Assembly: GCA_036785705.1 (NCBI GenBank) | Contig: JAWUZG010000056.1 | Location: 16,102,001-16,166,000 of the forward strand | Direction of reading: 5' to 3' | Origin: Acanthornis magna | Lineage: Eukaryota > Chordata > Aves > Passeriformes > Acanthizidae | Length of the DNA stretch: 64,000 nt | Part shown: in pieces, positions 41,101-56,100 of the stretch | Layout: every line of letters begins with the position of its first letter | Numbering within the stretch: position 1 is the first letter of the stretch | The notes under the pieces: generated by a model | The model's database searches: none | What the model was told of the DNA's origin: nothing | What the model saw: the letters and a program-made list of their open reading frames with translations, nothing else | Program-made: the position numbers and the translations under genes

Positions 41101-44100
41101 TACCACAGTTTGTAATGCAGGAATATGAATAATACATGGAAAATACTCAAGTGAGGAGACAAAGCCAGAACTGCAGGCATCAATCAAATGCAAAAAGTGG
41201 GTATTGAGTATGTAAAAACCTGTTTGCCAGCAGCAGGTCCAGTAGGCAACTTCCATTTCTCCTCTGCAACCTGTGGCCCTCTCCTGACACTCTGCCTGCC
41301 CAGTCTGCAGAAGCTATTTTTGAAAATCTGTCCATTTTCCTGTTTGTGCTCCCCTTTCATAGAGTGTGACAATCACTTTCAGAAGAAAGAAGTTCTGTAA
41401 CGTTTTTGTTGTGCCAAGACAGCCTAAAATGTGGCCTATTACTATTGAATGTACTGTGGATTCACCAGCCAGTTAAAAGTAGGTGTGATATGACAAAACA
41501 TTCATGAGAAAACTGCAGATAGAGCCAAAACATCTTCACCTCTTAAACTGTTAAATCACAGCAAAGACTGCCCTTGATCTCTAGCCCATTTCTGCTATAC
41601 AGGAGGTCTCCCTTTTCACAGAGACCTTAAATTACATCCTGAAGCACAATCCGCAGTCCCCAGTGGAAAGTTCTCATGCTGTCATGAGTCTCAGACTAAT
41701 CCTCCTTTGAGAAAAGCCAGCACAAGGTCATGTGCATCATAACAGTCAGCTGAGCAGCTTGTCTTCTCCTCACCCCTCTGCTCTGTGACATCTGACACTT
41801 TTTTTAGCTCCACTTCTGCCAGCAGTTTTGAATTAACCTCAGCAGCACAGAGCAAAGCACTGTAAGGGGTTAGAGAGTGCCCTGCTCTCATGAGTGTTCT
41901 CTCATCAAACACACACCCCACAGGCACAGGGAAGAACAAAACCCTCAGGGAATCCTCTCCCTGAAAGCCATTTGCCACTTGGAGAGAAATTGGAGAAGAT
42001 GAACCCAATGTGAGGTGCAGGTTGCAGTGCCCTACCCCATCTCCCCCACGGCTGCAGTGTCCATTATGGGAAAGCAAACGGCTGCAAAGGCTAAATGAGC
42101 CCTCACCCTCCTTCTCCTCCTCCTCAGACACATCAGGCTGCTCTTGTTCTCCAGCCTGCTACAGATTTTCTGTCTCTGAAAAATCTCTGGAGAAAATAAT
42201 TTCTCCTTGCTAGGAGACCATGTGCATTTTGAAGAGAAAAGGTCAAAGACCTACATACATTTTGAACAGGGGATCCAGTTTGCTCAGAAGATGGTAAGAA
42301 ATGGTGCATTTGAAATGTTCAGCCTCAAAAACAACTCCAATAAATAAGGACAAAATTGAATTAAGACCTTATGATTCATCTCAACAACAAGGAGTAAGGC
42401 TATAAAAAGTCCAGGTGATTTAGGACCCCCCATGCTAAATTTAAGGCTGACTTTGCTCTCTGGTGCTTCTATGCATGATCAATGTAATAACCAAACTTAC
42501 TCACTCCAGCTGCTTTCAGGTGTAAATTATAAATACAGGGATGCTGCTGCTTTTGATGATTTTCAGGAATAGTGAGGCTGACACCAAAGGCTTCATTGAC
42601 ACCTTGTAGACTGGAGTTCAGCTTTAAACTGTAATACCTTCACAAAGTACAACTGAAGGAAAACTCTCCTCCCTTAGTGCCCAAATGCAGTTGGGACATT
42701 TTGAGGCTTCAGAGAATCTGTTCCTGCTTTCCTTCTCAAAACCCTTGTGTCCTACAACAGTTTTTTCTCTGCCATGTTCATCTACAGTCATTCATCATCC
42801 AGGAACAATTAATGAGCTGCATTTAGGAACATCTAACAAAGGGAAAAGATCTATTACATTTCCTGGACTAGATGTTCACAGGCAATGGTTACTGCTAATT
42901 AGTCTGTTGCACTGACAATGTGTCATTCCTGCCTTTGAGATCCTCTAACTAGAAGGATTACATAAGAAAATAAATAACAGTAATACCACCCTCTGATTTC
43001 AGCACTTATTCTCTTCTCCAGGCCCCCTGCAATGTTTATTGCCAGGCTTTGTCTACGCTGGGTAAAGAAATAAGGAGAGGAGTAATTAAATGAATATGGC
43101 AATTAAATTGGTTTAATAGGCAGCTAGTTAGACAAGTATCTGTGGCAAATGGGGTACACAGGCACATATGGCAATTCTCAGCACTGCACTGCATATAAGG
43201 CAGAGGAGTATTATAAATGAGTTCCCAGGGCTTTCAAATTTGCTCGGCTTGAACTGATCGTTTCACATTTTTTCTCAGCCAGATGCAAATGGACTGAATG
43301 TTCTGCAGCTGTCATCACCTCTCTGCACAGTTAGAGGCAGTTGCCCCCGACTCGGAGTGCAATTTGCTTTTCGTGATGTACCTCCAGTGCTCTGTGCTCA
43401 TAAAGGAATTCATTTGGAGGGAGCTGGCTACTGATCCTCCCTGGATGAAAAAAACGTGCATTGCCACAATGTCTGATTTACCATTTGTGGCTGATCTGAA
43501 GGTTTGGAGCAGCGAAATTGGCCAGCCCAGAGTAATGGTCAATGGCACACAGCTGGAGGTGCACAGCTGGCCTGACTATAAAGGTTATTAATGGGGTTTC
43601 ATTTAGCTTTTTTCAGATACAGCCAAAAACAGGGAAAAATTAAGTAACTTGGGATGCACCATGAACCTGGCTGTATGCAAAGTGCTTTGTATTATAAAGA
43701 ATCAAACTTGCATTGGCTCCCCAGACTCTTGCTATTCATATTCTTCATAGGAATAAATTAGAAAGACTGAATTAAAAATGCCTCTTCAGCATCATTTGTC
43801 AAGAAACAGCGGGAAGTGTCTCCTGCAGCAGTGCAAAAACCCAGACAAAGATTTTTCACTTCTCTTTTTGCATTGCTATTAGTAAAGCTGCTTTAGCACA
43901 ATTCCTAGCCCAAGACACAGGGCTGAGGAACACTTGTACTGGGCCTTATAAAAGAGGGTTGTCCCATCTCCTCAGGGACAGCCTCCCCTGACTGAACATA
44001 ACACTAGAAATAAAACAAGAGAAAGTTACTCCACCTGGCACTTGCCATGTACACAGAGGTCTGCCTCATAAGGCCCACAGGGAGTTCCATCCAGGACTCT

Positions 44101-47100
44101 GTCTGTCACAAGCACAGGAGAATCCTTGCCCAGTGGGGAGCAGAAGAGCTCACACGGCTTATCTGGAAAAAGAAATATGACAACTGCCCTTAGGAGCAGC
44201 ACAAACAAACGTTTGAGGCAGTGGTGACACATTCTCTGCGTGAATGGATTTGGGTATCTCATCTTTGAAGGAACATGAGGCTTACAGTTTAGGCCTGTCA
44301 TTTCCCCACTTTAAAATATCAATATTTAAAGGGTTACATTGATGAGACTGGGCTTTAACAGCACAGAAAACCAATTAGTCAGTACACTTTTGTGTATCTG
44401 TTTGTAAAGGGAAGATGTTTGTTACAGGGAACATTCATCAGTCTGATAAGAATGATCAAGTCGTGTCTCAGACAAAATTCAGGCTGCAGACAGTGATTTT
44501 AGATGAACAAGTCCTCCAGACCATTTCATATCCCACCAACAGCTGGTTGAACAGCAGATGAACAGCAAGATCCAGCAAAGGAAGCACTGAAGGAACGTAG
44601 GTGAGATAGGCAATCATGCTGAGATGCCCCAAAGTGACATAAATTAAAAAGTGTCACAGGGAATCCACCTTTTTTTTTCAGTTCCAAACTAACTGGAATT
44701 TTTAATGTTTAAATTCCCAACTGCTCAGACTGGGAATCAAGTTAAGGCACTACTTTCCCAGCATTTCAAAAAGATGAGTAAAGCACTGACAGCTCTATTG
44801 TATGTTCTATTAAGAAGGCTAAAGGAACAGCAGGGCAGCACCAAGAACAATTAGCTGTAATTAGTCCTTCAGCTGTAGCTAAGGGGGGCCTATTGTGGCC
44901 TTCTCACCAACAATGGGAGCCCTGCAGATGAGAAACTGCAGCGAAAGAACAGCAAGGAATTAGAGAGGGAGATGTAAAAACTCACCATCCACGATGACAG
45001 CTGTCAGGAGGCTTTTCTTCTTGTTGGTGTACCTGTCATGGGCCTGGCACTGCTGGTCCCTGAAGCTGGGCACCCCTTTGGGGCAGGGCAGGTTCTCACA
45101 CACCGTGTGCTCCACGCTGGCCCCCCGGCAGTTCTTCCCGCCCGGCCCTGGGCTGAGGTGGGGAACAAAACCACGGTCAGCACCGAACACCCGCAATGTT
45201 CCATCTTTCCCCTGCCACCCTAGCCTTGCCCCTGCCTCAAACACTCCTGAGGATGGAGACACTGCAAGCATCTCTCCAGCACGTGTCCTCCTTGCAATTA
45301 AAATGCCACAGAAGCAGCTCTAACCTGCACTGTAAGTAGGGCACCCAGAAACAAACCACTGCTGCAGATAATCTCCAGCCACAAAACCCATGCCATCTCA
45401 TACGTTTGTTTTTTGAACATGCAGGAAAGGCCATTAATGCAACATCAGGATTAAGCACCTGCAAAACCTATTCATTTTTATTTATAAATCCCCAGAGAAG
45501 TAGGAAAACTCAAACTCGCAGCAACTGCCTGTATTTTCTTTGCAAAATAAACTAAAATACAAACAAAAAACCACAAGTAAGCATGGAATCTGGAATCCCA
45601 GGTCCCAAGCCTTGTACACTCTGAGCTCAAACACTGCCTGAGATTAGGATTTCCAATAAACTATGCAATCCAAGCCCACCCTGGCCCATGCCTGCAGCAG
45701 TGACTATGTGAGATCTTCTGGTAGACAACTCCACAGCCACCTTTCACTGTATTTATGCCAAGAGAATCCACCCACTAATGGAAATGAGGAAATCAAAGCC
45801 CATTTATGCTGCTGTGACCCTTTTACACGACTAGAGGGGACTGGAGAAGGGATGCTCCGTTTAAACCCGTGGTTTTCTCCTCAGTCCCACTGTACAACAA
45901 CAGCCCAAAGCCTAGATGAGAACACAAGGCAGCACAACTCAAAAGTCTGCACGTGCAAACTGGCTCACGACACACTCCTTACAACCATGTGGAGGCAATG
46001 CATGTAAATGCTCAAAGAAATTACAGAGAGGAAAAACCAAATCAAACAGTGAAGCAACTGGTTTAAAAATACTGATAGTCCCGCAGGCTCAAGAGTCAGC
46101 TGGCAGGAGGAGAGATTCCTGTAAAAAAAAAATCCCAAGACCAAATATACATAAAATAAAAGATAAATCCCTTAGCCAGTATTTTTGGACAGTGAATAAA
46201 CCAGCTGCAGAAGTGGGCTGAGGCCAGGAATTTGAAGCAAAAGAAGATCACGTGCGTATCCCCAGCCAAGAATGTATATGAGCAAGAGAATTTAAAAATC
46301 ATTGTGCAGTGTTGGAAGGAGCATTTCCCGTAATTTAAGGAACAATTATGAATGGATTTAGGTTTGGTCAGCACTGTAGCTGACAGCAAAGAAACCAGCT
46401 CAGTCCCCTTTTGAGGAAAATGAGCTGGTAAAAATCAAACCTGGACATTATAGACATGAAACTGCAGCTCAGTGTAATTTAAGGAAAGGAATAAACAAGA
46501 ATATACTTTTCACATGATTACAGGTCAACACAGCCAGTGTGAGCCTATCCATCATCTAGGCATGTCTTCAAAGTGGCTGTGTTGCTATCCAGAATTTTAG
46601 TTCCAATTTATAAAGAAAAGCTTTGGGTACTTTGTGGAGGAAAACTTAAAATCTGAATAGAGAGACCCCACTTGGAGGGCTGGTCCCAAGGCTGTGAAGT
46701 TTTAATGAACACATTCAGGGTGGCCAATTAAACGGCACCATTGTAACCTGTTCAGGCCTCCCAAACAACGAAGAGACTTCCAGATGGACCTCAGCCGACC
46801 TGAGGGATGAAGGACAACACCTACATTTCATCCTGAACCAGAAAAAAATCCAAGCCCAAGCAGAGAGCATCGGCTTGTTTGTAGTCACTGTGCAGGAGCT
46901 AAACAGCACCCAGGGCTCTCTGCATGCGTGAAAACTTTCCTGTTCTCATGCAGCACATCCTGACCTCCAGAACATCTCAAGGTGCTCTGCCAACACAGCT
47001 CTGGAGCACTCTGACCACTATCAGCCACTCCACTGCTCCCCAAGCCCAGAGCTGGCACTCCCTGCAAAACTCATCTCTAAGGCACATTGGTTCACTTTGG

Positions 47101-50100
47101 TCTGTAGGTCCAGATCAGCCCCTCCTCATTCACTGCAGCGCTGGAGGGGAAACTTGGGATCAGTTTTTCTGCCAAACTACATGTTTTTCATTCAACTTTA
47201 TTCACCTTTGAATCACTGCAGTGGGCCACTCCCAAAGGTGACCCTCAAGCCACTTCCAGAGAACCTACTTCAAATCACTCCAGGATTCTGACCTGGCTGC
47301 TGCTGCTGCTTGTGAAAGAAATTTCTCAGGGCTTCTGCACAGCTCTGCTGCCCATTTCTCCCCTGTACTCTTGCAGCAAAGTGGGAAAAGGTCGCCTGCA
47401 TGGCAGGAGGAGGCAGGTGGCGTGAGGACTTACGGAGGGTTGTCACATTTGCGCTGCCTGAAGCGCACCCCGGTGCCGCAGGTCCGGCTGCACATGCTCC
47501 ACTGGCTCCACACGCTCCAGTCCCCGTCCACGTGCTCAGGGATGGGAGTTTTACTGACACACTCCCCAGCTCGGCACCACTGCAAGGCAGTCAGGTTAGC
47601 ACAGCCTGGGAAGAAGCCCTGAGCTTGCACAGGTGGACTTTAAAGGATAGCTGAAGGATTGCAACAAGACCGTGTTTAAATTTCTAGGGATTCAAAGCTT
47701 TGGTGAGATGGAGGTGGGAGAAGCAGGAAGGGAGGAGGTGAAACGTAGAAATTTAAGTGTCACGCTTCAACAAGCCCCTGAAGGGAGTTCTGTCATTAAA
47801 AAAATAATCACAGAATTGAGCCCCTTACTTTATAAAGCAGATCATTATCTAAGTGCTAAGACTTAAAGCCCCACGATTCACAGAAACTGAGTCCAAGAAA
47901 TTATACCCCAAAGCAATGCCTTCATCAGCACTGTTCCCAGTATGTACAAAATGATTGAAGTATTTCGGACCTAACTTGGCTAAAACTCCAAACCCCTCCA
48001 ATTCTAATAGATTGTGCTGGCTCCTGACCAAGCAACAAACTTGGCCTGTCCAGGATGTGACACAGTGAGCACTGCTAAGAAACCTTATGAAAGAGTCACC
48101 AGGACTCCTCCAGTTAGAAAAACATGGGCCTAAAAACCTTTTCTCTCCATTTCCTTGTCATGCCTTCCAGGACAGAGCTTTTCTTGTCATTGTTTATCTT
48201 TATTTGCAAGCAAAGAAAAGGTCTCCAATCCTTGATTTCAGCAACCAGCTTTTTAATTTTACCCTTTCTTACCTCCCCACCTATACAATAGACAAAAAAT
48301 TAATTAGAGTCTAAAACCAGTAAGTAGGGGGCTGACATTTACCAAACCAGTCAAGTTCCTATAAATATATATATACACACATATATATATACAGCAAATT
48401 ATACCTCAAAAAGAACAGAACATCACTGAATTTGAGCTCAATTATTTTGAGCTACTTTTAGAAACGATAAAGTTCTTAAGTAGCCTCTTTTTCTTTCCCC
48501 ATCTTCCTCCACTCCCCAAATGTCAGACTAAATGCTCTGCACACTTTCTACCTCAAATACATCCCAGAACATGACTAGCTATAGGTTTATGCTAAATACT
48601 GAACATCTTGGAAACATTATTCCCACTCCTGCAATACAAAAAATGACTGCTGCTGAGCATTCTGATTACCTTGTCTGCGCCACATTCGGTGCCATCCAGA
48701 GGGGGGTCCAACTTTGTTTTACAGGATGTGTCTCCTTCCACCAGGCACCAGAGCCCAGCACACATCAAATGCTGTAATCACAAAGCAAGGAGGTGCAGTT
48801 ATTACTTTTGGAGATGCCAGCCATCATTACGGGATACACTTCAAAGCCCAGGCAGTGTTTCTCAAGTGAATCCAGAGGCATCCAGTTGGTTTGGGAGCAA
48901 TTATTTTTTAAGGGTCGATTGGCATTAAGTGGTGAGGCTGGAAACATGAAAGAGATTGATGGATGCCACTGACAGGAACAAAACCTACCCCAAACAAAAA
49001 GTGGGCTATTTCAACAGATTTCTTTTCACAAGAATAAATCTGGTCCATTAAAAAAGAATCCTATATGAGAGGCCACGTTGGGTGCTTTGGAACCATGCCA
49101 CATGCTTAGATGTCCAAGATGCTTAATTACCCCTATTTAAAAAAAAAAGATACTCAAGTAACTGCAGCTGGTGGTAGCAATAATCAGCCAGCAATGCCCC
49201 TGGGGACAAGGTGGAATGGGAAAGAGGAAAGGATGCCATGGTGTGCTGTGCAGCAAATGAGGAGCTTGGTGACAGGCAGGGTCAAAGACTGGGAGTACAT
49301 TCTGAGGATCATTGCCCAGTGCCACTGCTCTGCTCAGCCAGTGTGTGCTGCAGGGATCTTAGTGCTCACCACAACTGTGTGACCTGCCAGATCAATATGT
49401 TTTCAGAATTTAAGAAAAAGCACCAGGAAGAGGGGCCTTTGCATCGGTAACATTTTCCACAGCATCCACCATGCTTTGCATTCCATGGAAGTGGATGATT
49501 TCAATACAGTGCTACATAGCTGAGTACCAAAAGAAAGAAAAAGAAGAGTTACATTTCTTTCCACTATTGTTCACATTTCAATGTAATGGTAAAAAGATGA
49601 GAAACCTGACTCTAGTGCCAGCTGGTCTTGTCAAGATTTATTACACCTCATTAAATAGTTGAGTCAACACGCTTCAGCCTTATGGTTCTTTCCCAATGTA
49701 ATGTAAGAGACTGTGGGTGCATGTGTGTTTTGTACACAGGCATGTTGGTATGTCTCTATAAAACAGATCATGTCTCTATAAAATAGATCTGTACAAGAGA
49801 GGGTGCAGACGAGATAAATCCCAGTCCCAGCGATGATGTAGAACATACTGAAACAAAATAGTTATCGCAGCAGTATCCGCATCCTGCTCCATTTCCACAT
49901 TTCTTTCTGGAAAGAGGATTTTGCACTATTTAAACCCAAAGAACATTCACAAAACTGGAAGCAGACAGCACAATTCAACATCTGTATTACCCACAACGCA
50001 GAAAGTCATTGTCAAACAAACAAACAACAGCAAATACTCAAGGGAAACCTAAATCAATGATTTTTCAAGACATTTTCTCTGAACAAATAGAGCATATGGG

Positions 50101-53100
50101 AAAATATCAGTCGTTAGTAATTTTGACTAAATGACTGTGACTAATTAGTGGTTTACCCACAGCTCTGAAAGCACTTAAGCACCAATTAGCCATGAAGACA
50201 TCACACACTGTTTTATTGATAGGTATAGTGAGGCAGAAGCATTGACAAGGCAGAGATTTCAGAGCTTACTGAGAAATCCATTGTTCTACCCCATAACGCC
50301 CAGATTCTCAAACCTCTGCCTTCTGGGGAGGACTAAAATCAAAGTACATCAATTAACCATCCGTAAGTGTTACAGGAAGAACAGAAATCTAGACAATAAA
50401 CCACAGTGTGGAAGCACTACCAGCAAACCTTCCTTCCAAACTGCAGCTTGAGAATATTGATACGTAAAATGAATGGAAGCTTTGGAAAATAAAGATGCAG
50501 ATAGCAAGTATTTCCAATTTTCCAGTCTTCAGCCCCTCTCTTGCACATAACCACAAAGCTTCAGAGCAGAATGTGCAGAGAAACACTCCAGCCAGGTCTC
50601 TTGAATGACCCAGACAGAAATTTTGCCCCCAGAAGGAAACCCTCTGCTTCTGCTTTCTGTCAGAGACATCCTGGCTGAAGATGCAATGGAAGTAACTACA
50701 TCCCTAAAGAAGTTGTCCTAGACAGTATGAGCACCATTGCTAAATATCTGTGCATTATGCAAGGCCTGTACTTGCTCAGCTTCAGCTTCAGGTCCCTGGA
50801 TCATAAAGTGCATGTAAATTAGGGTTAATTTCTGCTCTTTGATGTAAAACTGGGAGGACAATGGTAGTGTTGGTGGGGGTCGTGGTGGTAGAAACAAAGT
50901 CCTAAAAATGAAATGGTTTTTTGTACAATTTTGGCTGGCAAGCAGAATCCCTCCACAGCCCACAAAAATGTGGAAGGTGATAAAGCCAGGTCACATGCCC
51001 AAGTATGAGCCATGGCATGGGGAAGCAATGGGCAGAGATCCCCTCAAGTATGTGTGTTTGTACCTGCAGAACTGGGCCCAGCCTAGGGATACAGAAGGTG
51101 CAAATATTCACATACATGTGGGTGTGGTGTGTGTAGAAATATGTGTGTGTTTGTGCCTATATGTACATGTATACACACACATAATGATAGGGAGGTAAAT
51201 AAAGGAAATATCTCTCTCAGCAACACCAACCTTTCTGAAATCTCCCATCTTCGAGGTATGGAAAACATTGGATTTTTATAGCATCCCTGCGTTTGATTCA
51301 GAATCCTAAATGCAAAGCATATTTCAGGAAACAGTTACAGAAAAATCTGGTAACGGCGCTGAGCTCTGTGTTCTGGTGCCACACCACTACAAAGCCCAGG
51401 CCCTCGTTAGCCCAGTCCCCTGCATTTAATAGTGCTCAGATACCCCAGCAAAGATGAAACCATCAGCTTTGGGATTGAATGTTCCCAAGATGTTTTATCA
51501 TGTTAATAGCTCTTTTCAAAGGAGATCATGTATCCTCCTCAGCTACAATAGGAACCCAAACAAAACTCCCCATTAAACAGCAAAGCAGTCGCAGTGACTG
51601 CATTTTAATGGTTAAACAGCCAGCTTTGTGGGGAAATATCCAAGTGAGAAATGGCAGGACTTAAAAGGAAGTTGTTGTATGTGAGTGGCAGCTCAGAGCT
51701 TATACTGATACAGAAGAAGCAATCAAAAGAACTGTATTAGTGCTAATTCTGCATTCAGCAACCAGATTTCAGATGGCAGGTCCCTGCCTGCAAAATATTC
51801 CCTACAGCGTTCAAGAAGTGCCAGTGAGGATTTTCCAATGATAGATATTTTGCACTGGAAAAATATTGATTTGTTGAAACTGTCTGTGGGGAAAGGTCAT
51901 CTTTGGATCAGCTCCCAGTCTGTAATATTTCCAAGAGCGAAATAAAATTTTAAAAAGCGAGATGGCTGTTGAAAAGTAGTGTTTCAATATAAAAATTTAA
52001 ATTCACTTGTTAAAAAAAAAAAAAAAAGAAAAAAAAATTTCTTTTTCAACTGAAGCCTTAAGGAATTTATACAGAAAGAAAATAAAATTTAGAAAGTGAA
52101 GTTTTTATAAAGGTGCAAATTTTAGACTCTCAAAAATCCCTGGGAGATAGGAAAGCTTGTCTGCACAGCTGTTAGGAACCAGTCCTGGGAGAGGTCACGA
52201 TCTGGAAACTCCCAAAGTGGGAGAGGATGTGCTCGGCAGGTGAACGACGCTTCCGATTACAGGATTATAATGGCATCTCTTTGACACAGGGGCCTCACTG
52301 TGCCAGGTGTTTTCTCTCCCTCAAAGATCTCGCCATCTAAACAGACTCCTGGGAGCTTGGGGATAAAGGAAGTTTTATCACTCCATTCTACGTGGAAAGA
52401 TGAGGAACAGAGAAGGATTAAATATCTTGCTGAAAGTCTGCTGGGAGACAAGCTGAACCAGAGCTGCTCAGAGCTCTCTGCTCAGTGTCACTGCCACAGG
52501 CTCCTGTGTCACTGCCCGCTCCAGCTAAAGCCAGGGTCTGGCTCTGGGCCTTCCCACCTTTCCCAGCTTTTCACACTTTCCCAGGACAGTGTTTCCCTTC
52601 CCCAGGACTCCATCCCCACGTGTCCGCGCGGACTCGCAGCATGCGGAGCTCCTGTGCAGCCCAGGGAAGGGATCTCTTCGGTTCCTCAGCTCAGTGCTGC
52701 AGCTGCAAATGAGGAGAGGCCAGAGGTAATCCAGGCAGCTCCTTGCCCACAGGCTGCAAGGCTGGAGCCTGCTCATTCTGGGTTAGATATTGCATCACCA
52801 CTGCTGCTAAAATCTGTGTGATCCTGCCCCATGACCTCGTGTGGGCTCACAAGAAATGGCTCACAAGGCTCCTCCACCTCAAACCCTCAGATTATTAGCT
52901 ACAAGGGGAGCTTCCAAATCTGCAAAGCATAAAGAGAATCCAATGAATAAAGATGTCCTTCCCACCACAGAACAACTCTACAGAAGCTTGTTCATTCCCT
53001 ACACATTCACTCCCTCACCTCAGCTGCATCCAAAGAAAGAATTTCTCCTGAGGATGAATTTGTTTCTGCTGCCCACTGGAAAGAAGAACCTCTTCATTCT

Positions 53101-56100
53101 AGCACCAGAATTAAACCACCATGAAACCAATTTTTCTGTCAAAATGAGGGGACTATGAATAAGAACTTAGGAAGAGTAAATATTCTTAAGGAAGAAGAGC
53201 AAGAGACCTCATAACACACAGGCTTACTTATAAATAGGTTGACTTTCAATGAAGTATCAGAACTCTCATTTTGCCAAGGTTTTGGCTCAGCATATTGCTA
53301 ACCAGGATCCTAATTAACACCTATTAGGTACAATAAACACACAATTTACTCTCACTTTCCTGTTCAAAGCACTATGCAAATGTTCTCAAAGCCTGACAGG
53401 ATGTTCTGAGGAGCGATTCTTTACACAACAAGGTGACAAAAACAGTGGCCCCAATTTCTACACCGTCACTGTCTTTAATTTCGGGTGCACAAACAACGAA
53501 ACAGGAAAACACTGTCTCTAGTTTTAGCAATTTCTGCTGCTCTCAAGAAAAACTAAAAACCTTCATTATCTAAAATATTTCTTTGCAAAGCACCAGTTTT
53601 ATTTTTTTTTTCATGCACCTGGAATTAAAAGTCAAAAGAAAAAGATTGGAAAGAGAACATTTGTAAGACCACAACCTAATTTTATGGCAAAACATTATGC
53701 TGAATATGAATCTTTCCAGTGCCTTTAGGGCACTCATGACACCAGCTCCAGGGATCCACAGACACGCAAAAATCCAAGGAGAAAAGGACAAGTTTTATGC
53801 ACTTTCCTACCAACACAACTCTAACTGTGTGAGCTCTTCAGCTTTGCTGAGCCCAGGTTTTAGCATCTTAAATGAGACAACACAACACATACATGTCACA
53901 TCAGCTGAAAAAATCATGGAAGTGTCTTTATATGGTCAAACCTGGAAGCAGAGACATGTGGAAAAAGGCACTGGCACAGAGTCACTCCTTTCAATGAGAT
54001 TATTGGAATTTTGTACTGTGACCAATTACCAATGTTTAAAAGAGCTGTCCTTAAGAGTAATGTTCACTCAACAGCTCCCAGTGAACTCCTCAGGCCTTAA
54101 CACCTGATTGTAGGATATGAAAACTATCAACTTTTTTGAACAACAGGAAGAGTTGTTCATTAAAACAAAAAAAATTTGGAAAATTAAAAGAATGAAATAA
54201 TGGATTGTGTTTTTGGGCCATGGGAAAAGAGAAGCAAGGGACAGCAAAATAAATAAAGATATGTACACACACAGTTCAGATGTGGTTGTGAAAATTGTGG
54301 GGTTTCTCTTGAAGTGTTTTGCAGATGGGAAGTTCCCAGAAGGACAGTGGGGGAAGTCTGAATGCCCTTCAAGCTTGTTACACACTATTTTCAGGCTGAT
54401 ACTCAATCGTATTCTGGCTAATTTTGTAAAGTTTAAACTTTAGCTGTAGATGCCACATCACAAGGCTACACTAATTCTTTCTCCCTCCCCTTGTCTTAAT
54501 AAGAAACGTAAGATTGCCAAACTCAAGTGTTTAATTCTTAATAGGCTCTCTCTACTATTGTTAAGAGTTTATTATGTTTATATTCCTAAATTTCCACATT
54601 GTATTTCTATAATTTTATTTTGGTTCCCCTCTCTCTTTTTATTTTTCTTGAAACCACTGCACCAGAATGTGTTTTGACCACCTTCCAAACTGAAACACGT
54701 ACAAAAATTTCTGAAGCATTCCAGTAATTGTAAACTGGGCTGTGCTGCCCAGGCAGGAACTCTGCTTCTCTCTCGTTCTTTCTCTCTCTTAAACAAAAAG
54801 TATTTCCACTGAAAATAAAGAAAAAAAGGTATTTTGCAACCTACAGAAGCAGTGAAATAGGACACTTCAGCTTCATAGAAACAGACAACACAAAAACAGT
54901 CTGAATTCTAACAACCTACATGAGGAAAACTATAAACTATAGAACGGCAATTAAGTTAATTGTTACCTTTACTTCTCAAAAAAAAAACTCTGCTCATTTT
55001 ATTTTAGAATTTCCAGGCTTCTATCCTGCAAGCCTCAAGAAAACCCAACCCATCCTCTTCCAGATTTATTAGTATTATTATGTAGACAAAGTCCCCGGTT
55101 GTACAGAAAATGACAACGTAACCTATTATTTTCAGGATAAATCAGTTTTCAATCTAATTGCCTTGTTCTTGTAAATATTCTATACGTTACTAAATAATAG
55201 GGCTCACTATCATGGTCTGCATCTCACAAATGACCCTGCAGAGAAAAGGCAAACAGAGGCCCTTTGATTCCCATGCACAGAGCCCAAGAGGCCACTCCAG
55301 CAGGCACTTTGCAAGATCAAGACCACAGAGAGATCTACAATTACTGAATTATATTCACCACCACACCATCAAATATGCAAACTGAAGGGATTCATAAAAT
55401 CCACTTGATCATTGCAATTGCTGCTCTTTCTTTGTGTTTTTGGTTCCTCTCCTTGTCCATATTAGCCCAGAAATCTACTTTGTCTCATTTGATTTGCAAT
55501 CAACTTTGCCCTCTTGTTCTGTAGCTTGTAGATATTGGAAAATACCTACAGTTGTTTAAAAACAACCTGAACCTAAGAAAAACAGTGGAGCCAATTCTAG
55601 CTGGTTTAATATTTCTAAAAACAGTGCCATGTTCACATTCCCAGCTACATCTGAGTTGACAGTGTCCCTTGTCAGCAAAAATCTCTTTGTAGCAATGCTA
55701 ATCTCCTTCCAAGTGCCACTCCAGCCTCAGCCCAGTTTTGACTCAAAACAATGCTGGACGATAACGGTTACGTAAAAACCCACAAAAATGTGTTAATAAT
55801 AAATAAGCCAAAAGGCTTATAAAACAAAAAGCCAAATGGATACATGAGATAGAAATCAGACCTTTCCCCCCCATAAATATGATTTCAGTGCAAAAGCCTC
55901 TGTTGGTAGGTGTGCCAGCCTGAAAAATAAAGATTAAACACGCAGAATGTTTCCATGTGAGGTTCTGAATGTGTTTTGATGCATTTCTGGGGGAGAAACA
56001 CCATCTCTACTCCGTGAGAGATTCAGCAGAAACCACCCGTACTATTTCTCTTGGAATAAACAGAGGGAAAGCAAAGGGTTAACCCCTGCTCTCGAGGCAT

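Larger units (their letters stand above)
36457..44034 (-). other. ADAMTS17 intron, 7.6 kb
   Basis: A phase 0 intron in the cysteine-rich domain. It holds a pyrimidine-rich tract (39711-39749), a 15-base tandem duplication (38672-38708) and a small palindrome (38776-38794). No gene is seen. AT-rich stretches, for example 37900-38000 and 43080-43260, could be regulatory, but nothing in the sequence proves it. Confidence 0.88.

Noticed and set aside
43298..43591. A 97-codon plus-strand frame with a protein-like composition
   Set aside because: The composition alone is not evidence. No domain, start context or splice sites support a gene.
52300..52821. A 173-codon plus-strand open frame
   Set aside because: It starts in a MIR-like relic and continues into a GC-rich stretch. 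The peptide is not recognised.
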